Part shown: positions 54,319 to 63,260 of the stretch, one piece after another
Position numbering within the stretch: position 1 is the stretch's first letter
Layout: each line of letters opens with the position of its first letter
Assembly (NCBI RefSeq): GCF_025685565.1
Contig: NZ_JAGSYE010000002.1
Coordinates: 806,001 to 870,000 of the forward strand
From: Granulicella aggregans
GTDB taxonomy: Bacteria > Acidobacteriota > Terriglobia > Terriglobales > Acidobacteriaceae
Reading direction: 5' to 3'
Length of the DNA: 64,000 nucleotides
Notes under the pieces: generated by a model
Databases searched by the model: none
Told to the model about the DNA's origin: nothing
What the model saw: the letters and a program-made list of their open reading frames with translations, nothing else
Position numbers and translations under genes: made by a program

Positions 54319-55695
54319 CTAGGCAAAGACCTGGTTATTGACGACCCCGGCAACGTTCGTCAACCGGAAGTCGCGGCCCTCGTAGCGATACGTCAGTTGC
54401 TCATGGTCGATGCCCATCAACGCAAGCAACGTCGCGTGCAAATCGTTGATGTGCATGCGGCCGTCGACTGCGGTCATGCCAAGCTCGTCGGTTGCCCCAT
54501 AGCTGAAGCCCTTCTTCACGCCCGCGCCCGCAAGGAACATGGAGTAGCCCGTGATGTTGTGGTCGCGGCCATCGGCACCCTGTGACGTAGGCAGACGGCC
54601 AAATTCGGAACCGAAGAGCACGAGCGTGTCCTCGAGAAGTCCGCGCTGTTTAAGGTCGGTGAGCAATGCCGCAGTCGGCTGATCGACGCGGCGCGACTGC
54701 TCGATCAATCCCTGGTGCAGGTTGGTGTGATGGTCCCATCCAGCCTGGCGGATCTCGACGAATCGCACGCCAGCTTCACTCAGTCGACGCGCCATGAGGC
54801 ACTGTCGCGCGAACGACCCCTCCGGCCCGGGCTTCACGCCGTAAGCATCCTGCACATGCTGCGGCTCGCCGGAGATATCTAGAAGTTGCGGAACTGTGTC
54901 CTGCATGCGGAAGCCAAGCTCGTAGGATTTGATCACACCATCGACGGCATCCGGTGCGCCCGGTCGTAGAGCCACGTCATGGTTGAACGATTGGATGAGG
55001 TCAATCTGTTCACGCTCTAGTCTCCTCTCAGTAGCGGCCTTGATGTTCGGCATGAAGCCCTGGTCGGTGATCGCCGTGCCCTGATAGTAAGCGGGCAGGA
55101 ACGCGCTGCCGTAGTTCGCCGCGCCACCAAAGGCAATTGGTGGATTGATGGTGATGTAACCGGGGAGGTTCTGGTTCTCCGTACCTAGCCCATAGAGAAG
55201 CCATGATCCCCAACTCGGTCTCGTGAGTGCAGCATTCGCGCTGCCTGTATGCAGTTGCACGACTGCCTGCGGATGCGCTGGAGTATCGGTGTAGAGTCCA
55301 CGCAAAAAGCTGAACTCGTCTGCATGCTCCGCGATGTTCGGAAGTAGTTCAGAGAAGTACGCTCCGGACTTGCCGTACTGCTTGAACTTAAATCGCGAGG
55401 GGGTGATGGTGCCGCCTCCGGGGCCGGACTTGCCGCCGCGCTTCTCCAGCTCTGGCTTGTACTCGAAGGTGTCCACGCTCGACATCGCGCCTTCCATGAA
55501 GAGGAAGATGACGCGCTTGGCCTTCACCGGTAGCGGAGGCTTCTTCGGAGCAAGAGGGTTGTTGACGTTCAACTCCTGCGCAGCGGCCTTCTTCGCGACC
55601 GAGCCGAGCAGTCCAGCGAGAGCGAGGTGCCCGAAGCCTGCACCAGCAGACCTCAACAGATTTCGACGAGAGACTTGAAAAGGATTGTTCGACAT
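54319..55695 (-). CDS. DUF1501 family protein, Tat-exported
   Basis: The protein has 458 residues from ATG 55695. The N-terminal SRRNLLRSAGAGFGHLALAG is a twin-arginine signal. KRVIFLFMEGAMSSVDTFEYKP, VRFVEIRQAGWDHHTN, LVLFGSEFGRLPTSQ and DGRDHNITGYSMFLAGAGV are sulfatase/alkaline-phosphatase-fold blocks of DUF1501. Its partner is the DUF1549/1553 gene 29 bases upstream, the pairing seen in planctomycetes. Activity is unproven, but metal-dependent hydrolysis of an exported sulfated or phosphorylated substrate is plausible. Confidence 0.9.
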   Translation of the reverse strand: MSNNPFQVSRRNLLRSAGAGFGHLALAGLLGSVAKKAAAQELNVNNPLAPKKPPLPVKAKRVIFLFMEGAMSSVDTFEYKPELEKRGGKSGPGGGTITPSRFKFKQYGKSGAYFSELLPNIAEHADEFSFLRGLYTDTPAHPQAVVQLHTGSANAALTRPSWGSWLLYGLGTENQNLPGYITINPPIAFGGAANYGSAFLPAYYQGTAITDQGFMPNIKAATERRLEREQIDLIQSFNHDVALRPGAPDAVDGVIKSYELGFRMQDTVPQLLDISGEPQHVQDAYGVKPGPEGSFARQCLMARRLSEAGVRFVEIRQAGWDHHTNLHQGLIEQSRRVDQPTAALLTDLKQRGLLEDTLVLFGSEFGRLPTSQGADGRDHNITGYSMFLAGAGVKKGFSYGATDELGMTAVDGRMHINDLHATLLALMGIDHEQLTYRYEGRDFRLTNVAGVVNNQVFA

Positions 55696-55724
55696 CTTCG
55701 TGATCTCCAATATTCCGTTGTTGG

Positions 55725-58700
55725 TTAGCGTGCGAATTGAAACTCGGCCGAGCCATAAAGCGACTGCACAAACGCTGCCCAGGCAGCCTGCTGTGAGGAG
55801 TCGGGAATGACGAGCGGTGGTGTCTCGTCCGCGAATTGTTTGCTCGTATCGTCGGGATCATCCTGGCCCAGGCTGTCGGAGCGAACGATGCCGGCCGTGA
55901 CATCTTTCGAAGATTCCGAGGCAGTTGCAGAACCGATCGCTAGACTAGCTTCAATCAGTTGCGCCTTGGGAGGATGGCCACTCGCCCACGTCTGTGCGTA
56001 CTTCGCGAGAAAGACTCTCACCCGTTCGGCCTCCCCCTTAGTCGGCTCGCGTCCCAGCACTCTTTCGAACGCTACGCGGATGCGTTGTGTATCGTTTCCA
56101 CGCCTGTCGGCGAGAAGCCTTTGTGCGAGCAACAACGACTGCTCTCTTACAAATGGGGAGTTTAGAAGGAAAAGCGCCTGTGTTGGCACGGTCGTCTCTT
56201 CCCGTTGACCACTCACTAATGTCTGCGTCACGGGATCGAAGGCTGCCAACGCTCGAGGAGTCTCGCCGCGCAACTGCGGCAGGTAGATGCTGCGATAGGG
56301 ACTGCGGTCGGCGGCTTTCAGGATCGAATGCACCACAGGGCCGTCGTCACGCATCTCGATCACTCGCAGCGCCATCGTCGGGGAGCCATGGGGAGGGCTC
56401 AAGTTCAGAGTGCCCGCCGACTGCAGAATCGTGTCGCGGATCTCTTCCGCTTCAAGCCGCCGCGGGGCATGTCGCCAGATCAGATGGTCCGCCGGATCGA
56501 TGTCGCGATATCCCTCAGGCGTCTCTGAACCGAGCTGATACGCGCGCGTCAAAACGATCTCGCGCACCAGATGTTTCGTCGACCAGCCGTTGTGAATCAG
56601 GTCCTGCGCAAGATAGTCCAGCAGCGCTGCGTTCGCAGGAGTGTCGCCCGTCGAGCCAAAGTTGTCCACTGTACTGACTAACCCGGTACCGAACAAATGT
56701 TGCCAGACACGGTTTGCATAGACTCTCGCCGTCAGCGGATTCTCTGGATCTGTGATCCATTGAGCAAGCTCAAGACGTCCACTGTGATTCGCGGGAATCT
56801 TCGGTGTATTGCTCAGACTTACGAGCGAGAGAAATCCGCGCGGCGCGATCGGGCCGTGGCGTTCTTCCACCCCGCGAATCCGGACGGCTGTGTCAATGAT
56901 CTCGCCATCGCGAGCGCCCTCGATGCCGTAACCAAGTTCACCGAGATCGTTGGTCAGCTTCAGCTCTTCGCTCAGGTGAACGAAGTTCCGTTGCAGGTCT
57001 GTGTGGGTCTTCTTGTACGCATCTGACTGAGCCGGGCGGTTGGGATTCGCTTTGAACTCAGCTGCATCCTTTTCGTTGAAGGCATCGAGCGCAAACTTGG
57101 CTGCGGCTACCTCTGCCTTCAGCTTGTCTACATCGGCTTGCGAAGCCTTCGGCGCCTGCGAGGACGAACTGAGGTAGTTCAGCAGCTTCGGTTCGTAGTA
57201 CTGCAGGCTCGCTCCACCCATTCGGCTACCGAGTCCCGCAGCATCGACGGTGCTGGTAAAGATGCTCGCCAGAGCGTAGTAGTCGGTCGCGGGTATCGGG
57301 TCGAACTTGTGGTCGTGGCAGCGCGCGCAGGAGACAGTCAGCGCCATGGTCGAACGCGTCACCGTGTCGATCTGATCGTCTACGTTGTCCATCTTGAACC
57401 GCGCTTTGAAACGCTGGTTCACATCCTTCGGCCCGAGCGCGAGGAACCCAGTCGCGATCAGTAGACGATCATGCTCCGCCGGTGTGGCCGCCGGCAGAAG
57501 ATCGCCGGCAATCTGCTCCTGCAGAAAGCGGTTATACGGAACATCGCGGTTGAACGCGTCGATGACATAGTCGCGATAGCGCCACGCGAAGGGATAGGGC
57601 ATGTTGCGGGACGGTCCCGAAGACTCGGCATAGCGCGCCACATCGAGCCAGTGCCGTCCCCAGCGCTCGCCATAGCGCGGTGATGCAAGCAGGTGATCGA
57701 CCAGCTTTGCGTAAGCCTGCGATGAATGGTCTTTCTCAAATGCCTTGACCTCTGCGGGTGTTGGCGGAAGTCCCGTCAGATCGTAGCTCAGGCGGCGAAT
57801 CAACGTGCCGGCATCCGCGTCCTTCACGGGTGCAAGCTTCTTCGCTTCAAGGCCAGCCAACACAAACCTGTCGATGGGCTGGCTCGACCATGCCGCGTCC
57901 CTGACTTCAGGCACAACCGGGATCGTCATAGGCTGCCAGGCCCACCAATTCTTCTTCAACTTCGCGTAGTTCGCAGCGATGCGCGCTGGCGTCTGCGGCA
58001 GCTTCTCTGTCTCGTCAGGCCACGCCGCTCCATCTTTGATCCAGTGTTCGAGAATGGCGACCTGGTCAGCGGGCAACGCCTCCTTGCTCTCCTGCGGCAT
58101 GCGCTTCTTATCGTCGCTGGACTTTACCCGCTCAATCAGCAAGCTTTTTTCGGGATGTCCCGGAATAATTGCCGGTCCGGAGTTGCCGCCGTTGAAGATC
58201 GCAATGCCGACATCGACCCGCAGCCCACCCGCTTCCTTGAAGGCTTCGGAGTGGCAGTTGTAGCAGTTATTCACCAGAATTGGACGGACGTTCTTCTCGA
58301 AGTATGCAAGCTGCTCTGCTGTTGCTGGTCGGGGATAGGCCACCTTCTGAACCTTCGCACCACCCTTGGCATTGGTCTGTGCGACAGCTTCGGTCGCGGG
58401 CTGATTCTCGGCGGCGACCGCTGCGACTACGGGCCAGAATGCCCCTTCTGCAATCCACTTCCTTACGTTAGCGACAGTCGCCGCAGGCAGCGGATCGTCC
58501 TCGCCCTTAGGCATCCGCTTCTTCGTATCCGTTGAAAGAATCCGCTGAAGGATCAGGCTCTCATCCGGCTTCTCCAGGTTGATCGCGGCACCGGACTTTC
58601 CGCCCGTCAATAACGCATCGCGATCATCGACGCGCAGACCTCCGGCAGAACGTGTGGAAGTTGAATGGCAGTCATAGCAGTGTTCCGTGAGCACAGGACG

Positions 58701-58886
58701 GACCTGCTTCTCAAAGAACTCAGCCTTTGCGGAATCGCCGCCGTTGCCGGACTGCGCCGGGCCCGATGCTGCGTTTACGACTGGAGAGTTCCAGCTCCAG
58801 ATGACTGCCAGTGCCAACGCAATGACCGGTAGGGATGCAAATGCTACGCGCAGACGCGCGATCCTGAGCTTTACGATGGTGCTCAT
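55725..58886 (-). CDS. Planctomycete-type cytochrome c protein, DUF1549/DUF1553
   Basis: The protein has 1053 residues. A signal or anchor helix (about 12-40) is followed by two PSCyt1 domains, each with one haem c motif: CYDCH near residue 70 and CYNCH near residue 208. Next come PSCyt2 (DUF1549, about 330-530, with ASPRYGERWGRHWLDVARY and CARCHDH) and PSD1 (DUF1553, about 690-960). CARCH in the DUF1549 part could be a third haem site. The protein is probably periplasmic and redox-active. It is coupled in order with DUF1501 and a TonB receptor. Confidence 0.9.
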   Translation of the reverse strand: MSTIVKLRIARLRVAFASLPVIALALAVIWSWNSPVVNAASGPAQSGNGGDSAKAEFFEKQVRPVLTEHCYDCHSTSTRSAGGLRVDDRDALLTGGKSGAAINLEKPDESLILQRILSTDTKKRMPKGEDDPLPAATVANVRKWIAEGAFWPVVAAVAAENQPATEAVAQTNAKGGAKVQKVAYPRPATAEQLAYFEKNVRPILVNNCYNCHSEAFKEAGGLRVDVGIAIFNGGNSGPAIIPGHPEKSLLIERVKSSDDKKRMPQESKEALPADQVAILEHWIKDGAAWPDETEKLPQTPARIAANYAKLKKNWWAWQPMTIPVVPEVRDAAWSSQPIDRFVLAGLEAKKLAPVKDADAGTLIRRLSYDLTGLPPTPAEVKAFEKDHSSQAYAKLVDHLLASPRYGERWGRHWLDVARYAESSGPSRNMPYPFAWRYRDYVIDAFNRDVPYNRFLQEQIAGDLLPAATPAEHDRLLIATGFLALGPKDVNQRFKARFKMDNVDDQIDTVTRSTMALTVSCARCHDHKFDPIPATDYYALASIFTSTVDAAGLGSRMGGASLQYYEPKLLNYLSSSSQAPKASQADVDKLKAEVAAAKFALDAFNEKDAAEFKANPNRPAQSDAYKKTHTDLQRNFVHLSEELKLTNDLGELGYGIEGARDGEIIDTAVRIRGVEERHGPIAPRGFLSLVSLSNTPKIPANHSGRLELAQWITDPENPLTARVYANRVWQHLFGTGLVSTVDNFGSTGDTPANAALLDYLAQDLIHNGWSTKHLVREIVLTRAYQLGSETPEGYRDIDPADHLIWRHAPRRLEAEEIRDTILQSAGTLNLSPPHGSPTMALRVIEMRDDGPVVHSILKAADRSPYRSIYLPQLRGETPRALAAFDPVTQTLVSGQREETTVPTQALFLLNSPFVREQSLLLAQRLLADRRGNDTQRIRVAFERVLGREPTKGEAERVRVFLAKYAQTWASGHPPKAQLIEASLAIGSATASESSKDVTAGIVRSDSLGQDDPDDTSKQFADETPPLVIPDSSQQAAWAAFVQSLYGSAEFQFAR

Positions 58887-59337
58887 GAGGCGGAATTCCT
58901 ATCGTGGGCACGCGAAGATGCACACTGCTGGGCCCATCAGACAGAGTCAAACGCAATCTGGCCGATACGAGCCAGATGACGCGACGACTCACGCGAGGGC
59001 AAGCGAAAGAGGACTACTGGAATTTAGGGGATTTTGTTACGCAGGAATCATCAACACGAGCAACAACAAAGTGTCAGCTCGAAAGCGGGAAAGAGGGTCA
59101 CCGAAATGGATTCGCGCTTAGACATCTTGATGTATGAAACCATGACTCGGAACGAGCGTCAACCCTTAGCAACAATAAATCCGCCTTTGTGCTGAGCCAG
59201 GCACGTCGCCTCAAGGCCTCAGATCCAGAGCTCTCCACCTGCGGTTGGAGATCAGAATCACTACATGGATTGGCGACATTCGCAGAGAGCCTCTCTAGAG
59301 TTCCGATGTCTCGAAAAACCGAATTCCAGAGGTCGCA
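58887..59337. other. Divergent intergenic region
   Basis: 451 bases between the DUF1549/1553 gene and the rightward TonB receptor gene. Both operons should start here. I could not pick a convincing promoter pair, hairpin or small gene. Confidence 0.5.
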
Positions 59338-62300
59338 ATGCAAGTCTCCTGGCGACATAAGTTGGCCACGCACGTCATCCTTCTCTTGTCCACATGTCTG
59401 GGGCTGTCGCAATTCATAAGCGCCCAGGCACCCACAGGCACCATCGAAGGCACGGTGTCGGACGCGCACGGTCTCATCATCACCAGTGCCCATATCACGC
59501 TTGAGGGGAAGACCTCCGGCATCCACCGCGAGTTACATGGAGAACAGGACGGGCGCTTTCAGTTCTCTGCCCTTCCAATCGACGCCTATTCGCTAACGAT
59601 TCAAGCAGAAGGCTTTGCCAGGTTTATCGAAGACCCCATTCGCCTCTCCATTGGCGATGCCTATCGACTTGACGCCAAACTATCTCTCGCTAGCTTGCAG
59701 GAGACCGTCCTTGTTGAAGCTGGTGCAGCCAACATCGACCTTGCCACAAACAATCTCGGCAAGACAGTTACCCAGAGAGAGATCGTCGACCTTCCACTCA
59801 ATGGAAGAAACTTCGCTCAGCTTGGCCTGCTCCAGACAGGCGTTGCGCCGCTTACTGCAGGCTTATTGACGGAGGGAGGATCGCTTCGCGCGGGCCAGTC
59901 CTTCGTGGTCAACGGACAAAGACCAGAGGCCAACAACTTCATCCTGGACGGAGCGCAGAACGTCGACCGGATGGATGGAGGCTTTGCGCTGCGAATCCCT
60001 ATCGACGCGTTGCAGGAGTTCCGCATCCTCACGGCCACGGCTTCGCCGGAGTACGGCGGCAACATCGGCTCCGTGACCACTATCGTTACGCGAAGCGGCG
60101 GCCCTCACTTCCACGGCGGCGTCTACGACTTCTTTCGCAACGACATCTTCGACACACGTAACTACTTTTCGCAGCATGTCGAGCCGCTCAAGCAGGACCA
60201 GTTCGGCGTAACTATCGGTGGCCCGGTAGCTGCAGGGTCCCTCGCGGGGAAGCTCTTCTTCTTCAGCTACTACGAAGGTCTTCGCAATCGCGCTGGCATC
60301 ACGACTTCCGCGACCGTCCCGACGGCGGCGCAACAAGCGGGCGACTTCTCCGGCGACAGCACACCGCTGCTCAACCTCGCTGCGGGAGGCGTGCCCTTCC
60401 CCGGCGGCAAACTGCCCACGGCAGCCATCAGTCCCGTTGGCTTGAACGTCGCCAAACTCTACTACATCGGGAACACTTCGCCATCGGTGTACACAAGCAC
60501 CCTGGTGGGCACGAACAACTACGACCAGACCGGGCTACGCCTCGACCTGCATCGGACAGACGCCGACTCCTACTTCCTTCGCTACTCCTACTTCACCGGC
60601 CTGAACCTGAATCCGATCTCGGTCCGCGGCTCTGACCTTCCCGGCTTTCCCACGCGCGACGACTACACCGTTCACTCGGCCGTCATCGGCAACAGCCACC
60701 TCTTCGGAGCGCACGTCAGCAACAATATCCAGACCTCCTTCTTCCGCTATGGCTTCCTCTTCGATCAGCGTTTGAATCGCAATGGCCCGCGCACGCTAGG
60801 CTTCGACTACGATTCTGCTTCAGCAATAGGTGAGGGCCCACCGTTCTTCAACCTAAGCGGATACTCGCCGGTCGGCGGCGCGATCACCGGCCCGCGGACC
60901 TCGGTGCAAAATACGTATGAAGTATCGGATACCGTCTCGGTCTCGCGTGGAGCACACCTCTTCCGCTTCGGCGGCGACTTCGTGCGCAACCAGTTCAACC
61001 TCTTTCAATCGATCGCCCCCAACGGCTTCTTCGTCTTCGCCTCTTCGTTCCCGACGAACGATGCCTTTGCCAACCTGCTGCTCGGCACTCCTGTGCTGTT
61101 CTACCAGGGGCTAGGCTCATTCGATCGCGGAGTCCGCCACTGGGGAATGTCTTCGTTCTTCACCGACGAGTGGCGTTTGACCCGCCGCTTCACCTTGAAC
61201 GCGGGCATTCGCTACGAGATCATCAACCCGAACACCGAGATCCACGACCGGCTGAACGCCTTCGTTCCAGGGCAGCAATCCACAGTGCGCCCGGATGCGC
61301 CCGCAGGGCTGCTCTATCCCGGTGACGCAGGGATTGGCAAAGGGATCGCGCACAGCTACTACAAGGGCTTTGGGCCGCGCGTTGGCTTCGCCTGGGACCC
61401 GTATGGGAACAATAAGACGTCTATCCGCGCCGCCTACGGCATCTTCTATGACCCGTTCTCCAATGGGTCGAACGTCACCGCGCAGACCCCCGTCTCGTCT
61501 CTACCCTATGCGCAGTTCGTAGAGATCTCCGGCAAGGTCAACTTTCAGGCTCCCTACACGGGTCGAACCGTTCCCACGCCGAACACCTTCACGCAGCCGG
61601 CCACAGCCTTCACGATGGACCCGAACTCCAAGCCATCGAACGCACAGGATTGGGACCTCGGAATACAACAGGAGCTGGGGAACGCCTTCGTGCTCGAAGC
61701 CCGCTACGTTGGGACCAAGGGTACTCACCTGCCGCGCAACATCGAGGCGAATCCCGCGGTCTTCGGCCCGGGAGCGACGTCTTCCAATGCGGATCGACGC
61801 CGCGAGTATGCGAACTGCCAGCCCAATAACGGGCCATGCGACTTCGCCACGGTGGGCGAGTTGACCTACGGGCAGAACTCAACCTATCACGCAGCGCAGT
61901 TCTCGGTCTCTCGCAACTTCCAGCATGGCTTCGGCGTGAACGTCTCGTACTGGTGGTCGAAGACGATGGACTATCTCTCGTCGATGAATCTTCAGGGCGC
62001 TTCGGCCAAGCCACTCAGCGGAGAGAACGACCTCGCGCAAAACCCCTTCGATCTCAAGGCGGAGCACGGCCCATCGCTCTTCGACGCACGCAACCGTTTC
62101 GTGGCCAGCGCGATATGGCAGGTCCCGTTTGCTGCGCACATGAGTGGCACATCGAAGCTGCTGCTCGACGGATGGCAGTTGAACACCATCGCCATTGCGA
62201 ACGCGGCGACACCCTTCACCGTCTACGACAGCACCAACGTGTCGCTCCAGGCGAGCTCTCCGCCCATCTCCGGCTACTTCGCCAGCCGGCCTAACCTCTT

Positions 62301-62634
62301 GCACAATCCGAACCATGGCCCGCACACCGTGAACCAGTGGATCAGCCCGTCGGACTTCCAGCGTCTGAACCCCGTGACCCAGGCAGGACAGTTCGGCAAC
62401 TCGGGCCGCAACGTCGCACGAGCACCGGCCTTCACCAACGTGGATGCATCGGCAGTGAAGAACTTCCCGCTGCGCGAAGCGACCTACGCTCAGTTTCGCG
62501 CGGAGATGTTCAATATCGCGAACCACGCGAACTTCGGTGTTCCTATCGCCGACCTCGCCTCGCCCAACTTCGGCCGCGTGCTTCAATCAGGCTCCCCTCG
62601 TCTGGTTCAGTTCGCCGTAAAGATCGTGTTCTAA
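59338..62634 (+). CDS. Oar-like TonB-dependent receptor, second copy
   Basis: The protein has 1098 residues. A signal peptide (about 1-30, ending ISAQA) precedes the CarboxypepD_reg domain (about 33-115), the plug (about 125-235, with NLPLNGRNF-like DLPLNGRNFAQL and PEYGGNIGSVTTIVTRSGG) and a long barrel ending in FAVKIVF. It shares architecture with the receptor at 50,794-54,138, but the sequences have diverged widely. It heads an operon with the AhpD-like and MFS genes, 8 bases apart at the first junction, so a linked transport function is likely. The ligand is unknown. Confidence 0.92.
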   Translation: MQVSWRHKLATHVILLLSTCLGLSQFISAQAPTGTIEGTVSDAHGLIITSAHITLEGKTSGIHRELHGEQDGRFQFSALPIDAYSLTIQAEGFARFIEDPIRLSIGDAYRLDAKLSLASLQETVLVEAGAANIDLATNNLGKTVTQREIVDLPLNGRNFAQLGLLQTGVAPLTAGLLTEGGSLRAGQSFVVNGQRPEANNFILDGAQNVDRMDGGFALRIPIDALQEFRILTATASPEYGGNIGSVTTIVTRSGGPHFHGGVYDFFRNDIFDTRNYFSQHVEPLKQDQFGVTIGGPVAAGSLAGKLFFFSYYEGLRNRAGITTSATVPTAAQQAGDFSGDSTPLLNLAAGGVPFPGGKLPTAAISPVGLNVAKLYYIGNTSPSVYTSTLVGTNNYDQTGLRLDLHRTDADSYFLRYSYFTGLNLNPISVRGSDLPGFPTRDDYTVHSAVIGNSHLFGAHVSNNIQTSFFRYGFLFDQRLNRNGPRTLGFDYDSASAIGEGPPFFNLSGYSPVGGAITGPRTSVQNTYEVSDTVSVSRGAHLFRFGGDFVRNQFNLFQSIAPNGFFVFASSFPTNDAFANLLLGTPVLFYQGLGSFDRGVRHWGMSSFFTDEWRLTRRFTLNAGIRYEIINPNTEIHDRLNAFVPGQQSTVRPDAPAGLLYPGDAGIGKGIAHSYYKGFGPRVGFAWDPYGNNKTSIRAAYGIFYDPFSNGSNVTAQTPVSSLPYAQFVEISGKVNFQAPYTGRTVPTPNTFTQPATAFTMDPNSKPSNAQDWDLGIQQELGNAFVLEARYVGTKGTHLPRNIEANPAVFGPGATSSNADRRREYANCQPNNGPCDFATVGELTYGQNSTYHAAQFSVSRNFQHGFGVNVSYWWSKTMDYLSSMNLQGASAKPLSGENDLAQNPFDLKAEHGPSLFDARNRFVASAIWQVPFAAHMSGTSKLLLDGWQLNTIAIANAATPFTVYDSTNVSLQASSPPISGYFASRPNLLHNPNHGPHTVNQWISPSDFQRLNPVTQAGQFGNSGRNVARAPAFTNVDASAVKNFPLREATYAQFRAEMFNIANHANFGVPIADLASPNFGRVLQSGSPRLVQFAVKIVF

Positions 62635-62642
62635 GGAGCCTT

Positions 62643-63260
62643 ATGTCATCGACCGTAATGCCCACTCTTGAACCAATGTTCCTGCCGGGAGTTGAAGCGA
62701 ACCCCCAGCCCAGCAGCTATCTCAATCTCATCGAACGCGCCCGCGCCAACGGCCAGGAGAACTGGCAGATCTGGAATCTATTTGCCTTCGCGCCGGAGAT
62801 GACGATCCACATGGGCCGCTTCACCCATGCCGTCATGCATGAGCCCGGGCCTATCTCGCCCGCTCTGCGCGAGCTCATCGCGACCTATACCTCTTCACTC
62901 AACCACTGCGAGTTCTGCATGCGCTCGCACGCCGCAGTCACCTCGCATCTGACGGATGAAGCGACCGTCGCGGCGGTCGTTCGCGATCTCGACACCGCAC
63001 CGATCACTGACGCTGAAAAGTCGCTCCTCCGGTTTACGCGCAAGGTCACGATGGACTCCGCCAACATCACTGGCGAGGATACCGCGTCGCTCCGCGCACA
63101 AGGTTGGGACGATGCCGCGATCTACTACGCCATCACTGTCACGGCTCTCTTTAACTTCTACAATCGTTGGGTCTCGTCGAGCGGCGTGCACGCGGTCTCG
63201 CACGAGGGACACAAGATACACGGTGCCATGATTGCCGAACGAGGATATGTCCGTGTCTGA
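62643..63260 (+). CDS. AhpD-like carboxymuconolactone decarboxylase family protein
   Basis: The protein has 205 residues. The CxxC site with following histidine is HCEFCMRSHAAVTSH near residues 84-98, the AhpD/peroxidase-related signature. LRELIATYTSSLN precedes it, and a helical C-terminal half follows. Such proteins reduce peroxides through the cysteine pair or act in detoxification. AAGGAG lies at 62633-62638, and the ORF is open upstream into the receptor gene but not used. It overlaps the MFS gene by a few bases, supporting cotranscription. Confidence 0.9.
   Translation: MSSTVMPTLEPMFLPGVEANPQPSSYLNLIERARANGQENWQIWNLFAFAPEMTIHMGRFTHAVMHEPGPISPALRELIATYTSSLNHCEFCMRSHAAVTSHLTDEATVAAVVRDLDTAPITDAEKSLLRFTRKVTMDSANITGEDTASLRAQGWDDAAIYYAITVTALFNFYNRWVSSSGVHAVSHEGHKIHGAMIAERGYVRV

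Noticed and set aside
62337..62642. Upstream extension of the AhpD-like gene
   Set aside because: It overlaps the TonB receptor 3' end in another frame; ATG 62643 has AAGGAG at the right distance.
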